DNA of 64,000 bases, taken from Liolophura sinensis (Eukaryota; Mollusca; Polyplacophora; Chitonida; Chitonidae). The translations under genes and the position numbers were made by a program. Of the stretch, positions 49,401-62,800 are shown in pieces. Below the pieces are notes generated by a model. That model was not told the origin of the DNA. It searched no databases and saw nothing but the letters and a program-made list of their open reading frames with translations. Location: the NCBI RefSeq assembly GCF_032854445.1, contig NC_088300.1, forward strand, positions 27,945,608-28,009,607. The letters are read 5' to 3'. How positions within the stretch are numbered: position 1 is the stretch's first letter; every line of letters starts with the position of its first letter.

Positions 49401-50708
49401 TTACCAAAACGTGACAGTTAGTGTTTGAGGCCTAGACTGAGATCAAATCCAGGAATGAAGGCCACAAGATAAGAATAAAGGTCTGTCGAAATTAGACAGG
49501 TTTGTGAACCCAGGCCATGATTTTTGCATCAACTTTATTAAATGAGGTTGTTTTAGGGATGAAACAGGTGGACTTATTTATTATTTTTTACTTTTATATT
49601 TACTATAAATCTTCAACCTTGTGAACCACTACAGCACTTTTTTGCAGTGGAAGTTATGCTCACAATAGGAAAATTAAAGATGCATGCTTCATAAAACTAG
49701 GAGTATGTCTATTTCTCTACATCCCATATTTTTAACAAAATGTTTCAAAATATTGATGGAAGAGGCAGTTGAATATGTTGAAGAATTAGGGTATTTATTT
49801 ATCTTTATTGGTTTTTAATGCCGTATAATTTTGACATATACAATGTAGGTGGAGAAAACCATAGTGTCCTAATTATTAAGTAAACCACAAACCTTCACCA
49901 GGTATCTCATAATCCCCTGAGATCTCATAATCCCCTGAGATTCTGTGTCATAGCCAAAGTAGAGAGAGATGTAAAGGTCGACCCTTAAGTCAAATGAGCC
50001 AAAATATAATTGGCTAAATTTAGCTGTATGTAGATGCAGTACATATTGATGAGGACCATGTAGTATAGTCTGCATATGTTTGGGGAAACACATTCCTTGA
50101 TTTGTTTTGACCAGATGAACATATTTACTGTATTTACATTAATCTCGCACAAAACATCATATTGATTATGATAGATAAGTTTTAATATTACTTTGTTCAC
50201 ACTGTTTTAATGTTGTGTAGTTATGGTCCTTTTATGTCAAAAAGTAAATCTGTTTTAAGTATATATATTAACCATGGTAATGAAGGTATATGCACGTATT
50301 GATGCGCTCATATTTTACTTTGGTAACAAATAAAATCTTTCATGTTTCACAGGATTAACAGAAATGTGAAGATGAGGTGAATAATAACGCTTTATCATTA
50401 ACCTGAATAGGCAAATTGCAACTACCTGTGCAGTAGAAGGTACACAGATGCATTTCATAAATGGTTTAGTTAAAACAACATGTCAACCTCAGTGAACTTT
50501 GAGACAAACCTGCAAAAATTGCTCTCTCTTAGAAAAGTGAATACTCATTGTAGGGATTTGTCTATTATTATTTTGAACTAAAGGAATAAATTGTTCATCA
50601 GTGTAACATTACAACTAAAAAAAATACTTTCTTAAAGCTGATCTCTAATCATATGTCTGTGTCTCAGAATGCCATGGGTCTCATAGTTCCTGCTGATTTG
50701 TATTTCAG
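46407..50708. other. Intergenic region / possible USP44/49 5' intron
   Basis: The USP start exon begins with an acceptor (50708), so at least one 5' untranslated exon must lie upstream. A good donor-like sequence, GTCTGT|GTGAGTAAAG, near 46703 is one candidate exon end but is not proven. Apart from the repeat at 49795-49905 I see nothing else recognisable here. Confidence 0.4.
49795..49905. repeat. Diverged dispersed repeat
   Basis: TATCTTTATTGGTTTTTAAT, then GTAGGTGGAGAAAACCATAG and CTTCACCAGGTATCTC, follow the order of the 7681 and 63165 copies. Confidence 0.45.
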
Positions 50709-50737
50709 TGTACGTCGCTAAATATTTGAGTCTCAGG
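50709..50737 (+). other. USP44/49 5'UTR part of first coding exon
   Basis: The acceptor GTATTTCAG ends at 50708, and 29 untranslated bases precede the ATG. This implies an upstream non-coding exon. Confidence 0.65.
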
Positions 50738-50845
50738 ATGGACAGCTGTCAACATATCACCCGAATCCGTCCATCGAAACAGCATTCTGTTCTTTTCCCC
50801 CAGAAATGGCGCTGCTCAATATGTGGTACTACAGAAAGTGTCTAT
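50738..50845 (+). CDS. USP44/USP49: USP44/49 exon 1 (coding)
   Basis: [20 protein letters not shown], then [16 protein letters not shown], donor GTAAGT. Human USP49 begins [20 protein letters not shown]. First zinc ligands C4, H6, C26 and C29. Confidence 0.95.
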
Positions 50846-53800
50846 GTAAGTACAGACTGAATTATAGATTTGAATCCGTGTTGAATTACCTTGATCCTTT
50901 TTTTTAATCCCTTGGTCATACATGTAATTGTATTTTTTGATTTAATCACTTCTTTGCAAAGAAGTAGTCAGAAGGGTGAAAAAGTCTTTCAGAGGTCTGT
51001 GATCAGAGTTTAGGTCTTAATCAGGTTATGAAAATTACCTGATATTTTAAGACTAGCAGTCTGGATACTTCCTTGTCTCAGCGCTAAACGTGGTGTTATA
51101 CGATAAATATTGTGACTGGGTGGGCCAGTTGATGTGTTGTCATGCAGTAAATACTGTGACTGGGTGGGCCAGTTGATGAGTCATCATGCAGTAAATACTA
51201 TGACTGGGTGGGCCAGTTGATGTGTCGTCATGCAGTAAATACTGTAACTGGATAGGCCAGTTGATGTGTCATCATGCAGTAAATACTATGACTGGGTGAG
51301 CCAGTTGATGTGTCATCATGCAGTAAATACTGTGATTAGGTTGGTAGGTCAGCAGGGTGTAACACAGTAAATACTGTGATTGGGTTGGTAGAGTAGCATG
51401 GTATCACACAGTAAATACTGTGATTGTTTTGTTAGGTCATTTTGGTATCACACAGTAAATACTGTGATTGGGTTGGTAGGTCATCTTGCTATCACACAGT
51501 AGATACTGTGATTGTGTTGGAAGGTCAGTGTGATATCACACAGTAAATACTGTGATTGGGTTGGTAGATCAACATGGTTCCCCACAGTAAACAATTTGAT
51601 TGGGAGAACCGTCAACCCTGGTGTCTTCTTCTTGCCATAAGAAGAGACCACCAATATGATGTTGAAAATAATGTTATATCTTGAAACAACAAACAAACCT
51701 TTGTTTTTTTCAAGTATGTCATTCAACATGTATAGTATTTTGTTTATGTCAAAGGTCGTTGTGTCCCTCATAAACTACTGAGTAATTCGTTCACATTTTA
51801 CCTGAAACAGAAGTGACTTTATGCAAGAAGCATCCAGGAAAATATGACCAAACTTCTTCACCACAATGCAATTCTGCTTACTTTTCAACCTATTCTATCT
51901 AGTTGGCTGTTACTTGATGTGTGGTTGGGACTGAACTGACCATTACTTTAATTCCCATGCACTCTGATGTTCAGCCCCTGTCATTAAGATGATAACTAGA
52001 CTTTATATGGACCTTGCCTTATGGGGAAAAGAATGTGAAGCTTGATATCGTTATTAGTTTTGTAATTGTTGGTTATAGTTTAGTGTAATATATCCAACAA
52101 ACTACCTGTTGATGGCTTCAGGCTTGCCTCAGTTGTTCTCACGTGGCTTGTGGAAGATTTAATGAAGAACATTCTCTTCAACATTACAGAGATACAAAGG
52201 TAAAACTGATCTGTTATTTATTATATTTAATAAATGTGTACATTAATTATTGTATTATAAGTTCATTTATAGTTCATATACAGTATAATTAACCTGCAGA
52301 TAGTAAAAGTTTTCAAATGTTTTACCTACATGTAGATAACATTTAATATCAGTTAAGTGAAGCATTAGTCATTGATTTTACTTGAGCAATAAAGTACTGA
52401 AATAGTTGAATGTTACAGTGAAAATTTTATTTCCATTTATAAAATTAATATCCATTAAAACCATATTCTGTGGATTAAATTCATTTTTCCTAATATTTTG
52501 ATTTTCTTTTATGATTGTAGCATCCAATAGCCATAGAAATAAATAATAAGTTTGTATATTGGTAAGTATTTACTAGTTATAGATTACTCGACATGTCTAA
52601 CCTTTACCTCTGCTCTTAGGACTTAATAATGGCATAATTTCCTGTATACTACACATCTGTATCAGCTTGACATAAATTTTATTTTCCTTGTCAGCCGACT
52701 GTACATATACCGTACCTTCTGAATAATTACACACGCATTTTCAGAAACTTAAGTAGTAAACTCTCTGTGGGGTGTAGGGGATTACCGGTAGTCAATCAGT
52801 GACAGCTGCCCACACCTCTGTCACTCTTCAGTGAGCGTCACTACCTTGGCAAGAGGGTTAGAAACACACTGCCACTTTTATAAAGATTCACTTTGTGATA
52901 AATGTCAAGATGTAAAAAAAAAAAAGAAAACACTATGTCCATGTGTCCAATTGTCCCAGCAAAGAGAACGCTTACTGGTACTTTGAAAGACGAAGCTCTG
53001 CCTTCACCTGTATTTCAACCCACATTGTCGTAAGCCTACAGGTCCTGCATTTGACACAATCTCGTGAATTAGAAATTTTTATTGCCACGTTAAAAATAAA
53101 ACCTGGTTCAAAAGTTTTTTTTCACAGTAGGTAACCGTTCATTCACCAGTATATGTACCTGTTGGCTTGCTGAATATTTGGGAAAGCTGCTTAAAAATGT
53201 ATCATCAGTGGGATACATACATGTACAAGCGGTGAATTTCCATAATATTTTAATCAAACTTTTTGTTGTGAGTTTGTTATCTGGTGATAATTTCTATAGC
53301 TTGTACCTGTAGCGATTGTTCTGCATGCAATCTTGATTTTTGTCATCCATGTGCGGTTTGCATATTTCGTCTCACTAATGTTCAGCTGAAGAGTTTGTCA
53401 AGATACTTCAGTTTATTGAAGTCGGAATGAACTGAGCTTTCTAAGGGATGGATGCTGAGGTATGTGGTAATGTATTTACTGATAAAGTGTTATACTGTAC
53501 ATCATTTGTGACTTTTGATCATACTTTTAGAGTGATTAGTAGATAAATGCACATGGGAATTTGACAATTCTTCTCATTACTTTTGAAATTTATTAGGAAA
53601 CAGAACATATATGTGTGGTCTTACGTCTGGAAATGGCTTTCCGGAGCCTCCTATGTCCCAAACCTGCAGGTGCCAGGTGAAATCTACATGATTTGCATTC
53701 TCGTCAGGGAACTGGGAAGTCTGGCCTTTCATCTTTTCAGTTGGATCTAACCACTTGAACTTTGTTTTGTGGGCAAACATTGTGAATATCCTTTCTGTCA

Positions 53801-56800
53801 AATTATTGATGCCTTTGACAGCAAAATGTAAAGACTCAGAGATTGATATTCTCTCAAGGTCGTCTAGTACGTAATAAAAGTTTAAAGCCCAGTGTAGCTA
53901 ATTTAATGACACATATACATGATTGTACATGCACTACTAACTTCTTCTTGAAATACCTGTGGTGGTATGTTATAAAGTATCTTTTTTAAATTAATCTAAA
54001 AAGGGTGTAGCCCCCACCCCTCTCCTTCCTCATTGAGACTCGGGTGTCAGATTTATGTCATGCTCTTGCCAAAGTGGAAACATGGTTAGTAATAAAAGGG
54101 AAGTCTACCTACAGGTTGGACTCGCCTGCTACAGGTGTTTTATCCATATTTGTAAGGCAGCATTGTTAATGATCAAACACCAATCATGTTCCATTCTTAT
54201 ATGGGCCCCAAAACATGAGTGGGGAGGAAGACCAGCGATTGGTAGATTCAAGACAATCCAGCGGATATAATACCTAATGTGATAGGGTGTTGAATATTCC
54301 CCTGTAAATAATGCCACAAAACCACTGTCTTTAAATATCTGACAGCATAATTTGTAAAACACAGCCAGAAAAATGGCATGGTAAGTGTTTTTGGTAGGGA
54401 ATTGGCATAGAGATATTTTCGCTATGTTGATGCTCCAGTATCATCATTTTAGTCTTTTTTTTTTTTTTTAAACTAGGATGGAAACTGAAAAATGAGATAG
54501 TGAATTGCCTTGGAGAAGCTCTAAGGAAAACCTGGCTTTGTAAGCGAGGGTAGGCCCACACTCCAGCTGGGCGAGCTGACATGTCAATATCTTGCTGCCA
54601 GCACTTCACAGGAGATTTCTATGGTCTATCCTCTTACTTCCAGTGTGTCTCAATTAGTTATTGTGTGTAATTATTGAGAAGGTATGGTTATGTTAAATAC
54701 AGTGTGTCAATATTCATGCAAAATAGTTGTGGCTTTCTTTACACTTGTTATGAATATATTTGTGTGAAGTACACATAAGTTAACTGAGGCCTGTCTATGC
54801 GGGTCAGATGTATATTTGTGTGAAGTACAGATAAGATGGCTGAAACTTGTCTATACTTGTGAGTGGTATATTTGTGTGAAGTACCGATAAGATGGCTGAA
54901 ACTTGTGTATACTTTTGAGGTGTATATTTGTGTGAAGTGCAGATAAGATGGCTGAAACTTGTCTATACTTGTGAGGGGTATATTTGTGTGAAGTACAGAT
55001 AAGATGGCTGAAACTTGTGTATACTTGTGAGGTGTATATTTGTGTGAAGTACAGATAAGATGGCTGAAACTTGTCTATACTTGTGAGGTGTATATTTGTG
55101 TGAAGTACAGATAAGATGGCTGAAACTTGTGTATACTTGTGAGGTGTATATTTGTGTGAAGTACAGATAAGATGACTGAAACTTGTCTATACTTGTGAGG
55201 TGTATATTTGTGTGAAGTACAGATAAGATGGCTGAAACTTGTGTATACTTTGTGAGGTGTATATTTGCGTGAAGTACAGATAAGATGGCTGAAACTTGTC
55301 TCTACTTGTGAGGGGTATATTTGTGTGAAGTACAGATAAGATGGCTAAAACTTGTGTGTACTTGTGAGGTGTATATTTGCGTGAAGTACAGACAAGATGG
55401 CTGAAACTTGTCTATACTTGTGAGGTGTATATTTTTGAAGCCATGGTAAGATCACTGAGACTTTTTATTCTTGTGAGATCTATATATCTTTGTACAGCTA
55501 TGATTGTGATGACTATGTGCTCAATGATAACCCATCAGGAGACATTCAGCAACTGAGGACAGCTCTCAGTGCTATAGCCACACAGTCATTCCAGGAAGTA
55601 GATCCTCGGGCTAGACCCCTCCTCCGCTCAATCTCTGTCCACGAGGATAGGTAAGACCACATACATTAACTTGTACAAATATTTGGTGGGTGAAAATGGT
55701 GGGTGAAAATCTTGTAAATGTTAATTATATCACAACTTTATCTTTTGTAATGTTTTGAATTTTCAGTAAATTGTCTTTCTGTGGATACACAGATATGGTT
55801 TATTAGAGCCGAAACAACCTACGAAGTTAAATACTCCACGTTTTGTAATTTCAGTTCTGCAGCTAACATAATAGAAGATAAACTCCGAACTGCAGATGCT
55901 TGTAGAAGGTGAGAAAATGCCTGTTTTCAGGATTTATTCAGAATTCAAGATTTCTTAATGATATGAAAGCACTAATTGCCTGCGTACTGTTTTCCCCTTT
56001 CACCAATGTAAAATGAGAAACACATGTAGCATATGCATGATTCCCACAGCTGATTCTTTTGGGGAGAGTGGCTTGTTATATATTGATAGTAAACTTGGAT
56101 TGCTTTCATATAACAACATACATAATTCATTTGTATTTGTAGGACATTTTTGCTCAGAAAAGCATTCCAAGGATGGAGAACATTCGTAGAAGAAAAGCAG
56201 TCAGTAAGTCAGATTCTTGTTCTTACTTGAACCGTGTATGCACAGTAATAATCATTGATATTTTTTTTTTTGGTGCACTTGCATAAGTAGTTTTGATCGC
56301 TGTTTAAATGGCCAAGAAGAGAATGTTATACCAAATTTACTGACTGTTTTGTCACAGCACAGGCAGTATTAAATTTCAACCTTGTTTTGGGACATAGATG
56401 TAATTGTAAATATTTTTACTCTGGACTCTGCCCGATTTCTCCTCCAACTATAATGCTGGTCGCCGTCGCATAAGTGAAATATTTTTGAGTACATTGTAAC
56501 ACATGAATTAAATAAATAAATAAACTATAAATGTTGTCTTGTGATTCAGTTTTCATTATTACCTTGGTTACAGGAGGCTCAAGGGAAGAAGAGGAAGTTA
56601 TCTCCCCTGGCAGAGGACAGCACTCATTCTTCCACATCAGTCAAGAGACCAGCCATTATACCAGGTGTGACGGGTCTGAGGAACCTAGGAAACACGTGCT
56701 ACATGAACTCCATACTCCAAGTCCTCAGGTAATAGGACAGACATGTGATTGGGAAGAAATGGATTTATATCAGATGTGACTTTACCTGATTAAGTGGTGA

Positions 56801-59800
56801 TAACACACAGTGTGTGGAAACTATGACAATGTATTTTGATGTAGTAAAGAGGGACATATAGGCCAAGGGTGGATAACTCGTATCTTAATTGTAATGAAAG
56901 GAGATGTTAGTTAGCAGTTAGCAGTCCATGTGCAAATACACATATTAAATAGAGATGACATTTCAAACAACATTCAGTGTATCACGCAACACATGGGCTG
57001 GTGCGTTTACCTCCCCTAGTAATACCATTTTATGCTGTGTATTTCTACAAATAAAATAATTTGTGTACTTGTTAAATTTGCTATATTGATTTGTAAAAAG
57101 GTGAACTTTCGGAATTTAATTTAGTGATAATCGTGTTATTCCATAACACAGTTTATAGATATCACTTTTGTTTTTACATTTTGGTATTTTATACCTGCAT
57201 GCCATGACCCGTAAAAAGAAACATTTGTTTCACGACGTTCCAATCTGAGCTCAGCAGTATGACGTCGTAATACATGTACATTGAACTTTTACATTTCTGC
57301 GTTACGCAACAAGAATACACAACGTCACACATTTGCAACTTTGAAATATCGTGGTCAACTGCAATGGCCTAAGCTTGCCATTGATTGGTCTAAAATGCAT
57401 AACCTCTGCATGAAATTGAACGGAAGATGAAACGTGTCATTTTTGCCGCATTTGCGCATTCTTAGGCTTTGACTCGGTAGGAAACAAGGTTCAACGGTTT
57501 TGGGTTACACATCAAACACCAGGTTTTGATCATTGTAGCAGTCTGTTATTGCTAATTAAATTATCACTGATTATTCCTATCGATACACAGTTCCATAAGA
57601 ACAAGAATCTGACTTACAGACTACCTTCCACAAATTTTTTCCATCCTTGAAATGGTATTCTGAGCCAGAATGTCCTATGTGTTTTTCAGCATGTGTTTAT
57701 TTGCAAAAAGAAGTCAAAATTCTGTGGTTTCAGCCACCTGGAGACATTTAGAACATTTTTCCTGAAGTTGGTTCCAGAGTCAGGGCTGTCACCATGGAGA
57801 CGCTCATCCACCAGAACGGCGTGTTCCACAGCCAGCTGTGTCAGTAGCAGGAATCTCACCAGGCAAACCACTATGGAGTTATTTTTGGTGAGTTTGTGCT
57901 GTTGCTCTGTGTGCAGATTGTAAATTTGGAAGTTCTAAGCTCTTACACTAACTTAGTTTGTCAAATGAAATTTAAAAAAGTGCAAGAAGATTCAGATATG
58001 CAGTTTTTTGGGTATGTTTCTTCTTCAAGAAGGACACGAGCTGAAAACTGTACTATAGGGTCATGTTATGAAATGTTAAAAAGTTCATTAGTTTCCTTGA
58101 AATGGAAATTGAGTGCCATTATGTTTGGCTAATTGTCTTCCTTTTTATGTCTTGCTTTATGTTGTCTGTTTCATCTCCTGTAAAACGTTAAGTGTTCTAG
58201 ACCTTCACCTTGTGATCTAGATTAATATCACAAAACTTTATGACTTTCATGCTCAAAACTATTGTTTGAATTACGATTGTTTGAAATCATTGTTTATGTG
58301 ATTAAAAGGTTCTTATGTAAGCTATGGGGACTCGAGGGGGACAACTCTTACCGCAGCCTAGAGAGACAACTATTGAATACATTATTGATTTCACGATTTT
58401 TATGCTCTTCAGAGATTTGACAGTTCAAGCGCATCATAATTTGTGAGATTAATGTCAGCTGTATTTATATGTGCATTTATCCAGCACTTATCAGAACCTG
58501 AGGACCCAAAGCAAAAAGGCAAAGGTGGCAAGGGTATGCAGAAGCAAGGTGTGAAGAGCTCAGGATCAGGGCTGAGTGGTGGTGGTGGAACTGGTGCAGA
58601 CACACTGTCATGTCGTGATGAAGAAGTGGATGGCTCTGACAATGGGTTTGTGTGAGTGGTGAGACGAGCTTTTACCTGTCATTATGTTATATATTTATGA
58701 CTTGTAAACACCAATCAAATAAAACTGTGGATTGTCATGGGTTTCCTCCGGGCTCTGCACAGTTTTCTTCCACCATAATGCTGACCAACGTTGTGTAAGT
58801 GAAATATTCTAAAACACCAATCAAATAAATAAACCAATCAAATGGATAAATAAATAAAAACTCTGCTCTCCAGTTCCCAAGCTGTTTACTGCTGCAACTC
58901 TTTCTGCCTGGAGTGACCTCCCCTTTATTCCTGAGCTGTTTAATGTTCTAGGTGGCTCTTCCAGGAGTGACATTCCCTTTAATCTGAGCTGTTTTCTGGT
59001 TTAGCTCTCTATGTCTGGAGTGACCTCCCCTTCATCCCTGAGCTGTTTTCTATTGTGGCTCTCTCTGTCTGGAATGACCTCCCCATTATTCCTGAGCTGT
59101 TTTCTGTTGTTGCTTTCTGCCTAGAGTGACTTACTCTTTATTTTGAGCTGTTTTCTGGTGTGGTTCTTTCTGCCCGGAGTGAACTCACCTTCATTGCAGA
59201 GCTGATTTCTTTTGTGGCCCTGTCTACTGGGAGAGAGAACTCCCCTTTATTGCTGGGCTATTTTCTATTGTATCTCTCTATACCTTGAGTGATATTCCCT
59301 TTATTCCTGAGCTTTTTTCTGCTGTAGCTCTCTCAGCCTGGAGTTACATGCTCTGTTCAGAGTGCTCTGGTCAGGCAAATGGGCTCAAGTCAGTCCTCAT
59401 GCCTTCTTACATGCAGTATGGAAATCCCTCCCAGCCTTCAAAGGATATTCTCAACAAGATGCACAGGAATTTCTTTGGTAAGGATATTTGATTACATTAA
59501 TAACTTTATATATCAATAACATTGATAATGCCATTTTCCTTCTTGGATAAAGTAGCTTACTTCCTAGATGTACTGAATGTAACATTACCCAACTAATAAA
59601 GGATGTTTGAAAGAATGAATGATTATGGTTTAACACCACATTTGATATAAAGGGTTTTTGAATTCTGCATGAGAGTATTCACTGTGACATTTATTACTTT
59701 CCTTCCATTTTGCAGTGAACTTTTGGAGAAAGTTCAGGAGGAGCTTAAAAGTGAAGGTTTGCGTGATTTAGCCCTGAATGCTGGCATGAGTGATGTTGTG

Positions 59801-62800
59801 TCTTTAGTATTCCAAGGAGAATTGGCCAGTCAGGTAATCTGCTCTATGCTTCATAAACATCATACAAGTTGGGAGCTTTGATCAAACCATGGGCCATTTT
59901 GCTTTTGAAAGTTTCATAATTTCCCCCTCTTTGTGGAGCTTGTGCTTGTCGCTTCTTTGTATATTAAAATGAAGACACTAAATGTAATTTTAATCAGAAC
60001 TTAATGATGTTGTTGCTGTTAAGTCATGCCAAATTCTGAAGTCAGTTCAGGGGTTTTGCCAGTAGAGGGTGCTGTGAATGTAAATATTGAAAGTAGTCCT
60101 TGTTTTCAGAGGATGCATATATAGGAACCATTCTGTACAGAAAAATGTAGGACATATTATATCTCTAAATATGTACAGAGAATGACTTCACAAACTGTTA
60201 CAGGTGACATGCCTGATGTGTGATTATCACTCTAGAACTGTAGAGCCATTCACAGACCTGTCCTTGGAATTCCCAGAACGGTACCAGGTGTCTGATGTGG
60301 ACTGGTCCAAGCCCAGGGGACCATGTTACCTCACAGGTTAACTAATTAACATGGAATTAACATTTACTTAACCATTCATGGAAGCTCTCATTCTTAAAAT
60401 TATTATGTATTGAGTTAGGATATGCATCATAACCACTTTGTTTACCACTAAATTTAAACAGAAGATTTTATACAGTTTTATGTACAGTAATTTTGATTAT
60501 GACGCCTTTGTAGAGATGCTGGAAACATTTACTGAAGTTGAAGTGCTGGATGGTGAAATATATGCCTGTGAGCAGTGCAATAGTAAGTAAATATATGCCT
60601 ATGAGCGCTGGTAAGTTGTGGTCAAGCATTCACTGTTCATGGTTTGTGAAACCATTCTCTATACATATTAAGAGATATAATATATTTATGTATAAGTTTG
60701 AGAGTACTGTGCATGTAAGCAATACAGTGTTTCACAAAATTTTGTTTTATATATGAGCATTTTTTTGTATGAATTGTAGTGTTTTCCGTTCTTGTTATCT
60801 TCAAACAGGATAAGTTTAAACTTTATTCATGGTGTACTTGTGAGGTAGTGTAACTTCTTTGGAACAACACAATTTTGATTCATAATTCATGAGTTATTTG
60901 CATTTCCATAATTAACGTGTATATATTTATGTATAGTCTTGTCAATTTGTTATAGGCGGAACAATATTTTTATGTTTTTCTAGAAAAACGCAGAAATGCC
61001 TCTAAGAAGCCAGTTGTATTAACAGATGCCAAGAAACAACTGCTTGTTAGTCATTTGCCACAAGTTCTCAGGCTTCATCTTAAACGATTCAGGTAAGATT
61101 CAGGTATAGGATATTATTTTGATATGTAATATTCATGTTAAGGTTGTATGCGCAATAATGGTAATGAACGAAAATATTTGACATTCATCCTTGAATTATG
61201 TTTTGAAATGGCTGTAAAGTTCATAGCATTGGAATTTGGGTAGGCTTTGGACTAATATAGATAATATGTTACAGAATGGTCAGGTGGTCTAAGTGTTAAG
61301 CTCCAAAGGAGTATTAACGTTCGCAGGGATTGAAATATGACCCTGTCATATCTTGAGAAAAGTGGTCTTCCATCTTCTGCTGAGTTCCTTCACCCTTCAA
61401 TCCTTACATCACTGTAATTCTTCAACCTTTTCGCATGTTTGCAATGTGTTTATTCAAGCATATTCTGAAGGCATTACTCTATGTAAATTGGTAAAATTAT
61501 AATTTTGGTGGAGCCCTGAAATTGGTCAATCCAAGCAATCTCCAAAATGAAATTGTGCATGTTCCTGCAGCGAAAGCTGTCCTTTCATATGCAAAAAAAA
61601 TTGAGGAATTAGGTTAGTGAGCTAATCTAGTCATGTGACTGTTCAGCAGAATGTGATTTCAGCAGAATGTGACTGATTAGTCAGGTAATTGACAAGGTCA
61701 CATAACATCATGAATATTTCTGATGACGATTAGTCACATCAGTCAAGTCAGATTTGTTCCATGTGTTCAGGTGGTCAGGCAGGTACCACAGAGAGAAGAT
61801 CTGCTCGCATGTGAGCTTTGAGCGTATCTTAGACATGGAGCCGTACTGCGATGAGTCTTTGCACAACAGTCCCTGTGTCTACCATCTATCAGGGGTTGTG
61901 GTACACCATGGCGTTGGGTTTGGCTGTGGTCATTACACAGCTTACATCTGGAGTGAGGGTGCAGGTAATCTTATCTTTATCTACAGCAGAGACGGCAACT
62001 AGAATTAAGGTGTATACTCTTTCTGCATAGGTCTACAAGGTACAGTGTTTATCATATAACCATAAATCTGACTGCCGTCATTGAAGTGAAATATTGTTAT
62101 TTATTTATTTATTTATTTGATTGCTGTTTTATGCTGTGAGTCAAGAATATTTCACTTATACGACGACAGCCAGCATTATGGTGGGAGGAAACTGGGCAGG
62201 GCCCAGGGAAACCCACGACCATCCGCAGGTTGCTGAGACCTTCCTGCATATGATCAGAGAGGAAGCCAGCATGAGCTGAACTCACAGCAACCGCATTGAG
62301 TCTCCTGGGTCATTATAAACGTTTGAAAATAGTTATAAGAAAAGTTGCATTGTGATGTGATGTAGCACGCTGATAGGGCCATCCTTATAAAAAATGGGTT
62401 GGTTAGTAGGAATTCTTTTTTGAAAAAGATATTTCAAAGATTTAAATGTTGAGGCAACATATTTTTGATGAAGGCCAAGTTGCAAGTACAAATTTCATCA
62501 GTTCATTTTTGTCATTTGCTTGTTCTGTATCAATGTGTTTTAAGTCACCATGTATTAGTTTGAAATGTAATCATCATGTATATATTACAAGTAATAGCCT
62601 TATGCATATATAAGGTGTCTTCCTCTGCAGACAAGCCATTTCATTTCAGTTTTTCTTTTTGTTCTTCACAGATTCATGGGTTTGGTGCAATGATGCAAAA
62701 CAGGAGCTGTGTTCATGGGAGAAAGTGTGTGCAGCACAGGCTTACATTCTGTTTTACACCATGGATCAGTGTGGTGGTAAAGCATCACCTCGTGCCAGCC

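Larger units (their letters stand above)
52562..55497 (+). other. USP intron 3 (2.9 kb)
   Basis: GT-AG intron. It holds an antisense exon-like ORF (53625-53897) and a 56-bp minisatellite that reaches the acceptor. The remainder shows nothing clear. On the plus strand 54170-54260 reads [19 protein letters not shown], faintly like the end of a LINE reverse transcriptase, but this is too weak to call. Confidence 0.8.

Noticed and set aside
51086-52122. Resemblance of the 44-bp array (CCAGTTGATG...GCAG) to the exon 2 acceptor (CCTGTTGATGGCTTCAG)
   Set aside because: The match is about a dozen bases and the array ends some 500 bp before the acceptor, unlike the exon 4 and exon 10 cases.
54331-54609. 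Minus-strand ORF with [20 protein letters not shown]
   Set aside because: Looks mildly coding, but I see no clear acceptor and cannot join it to the antisense ORF at 53625-53897.
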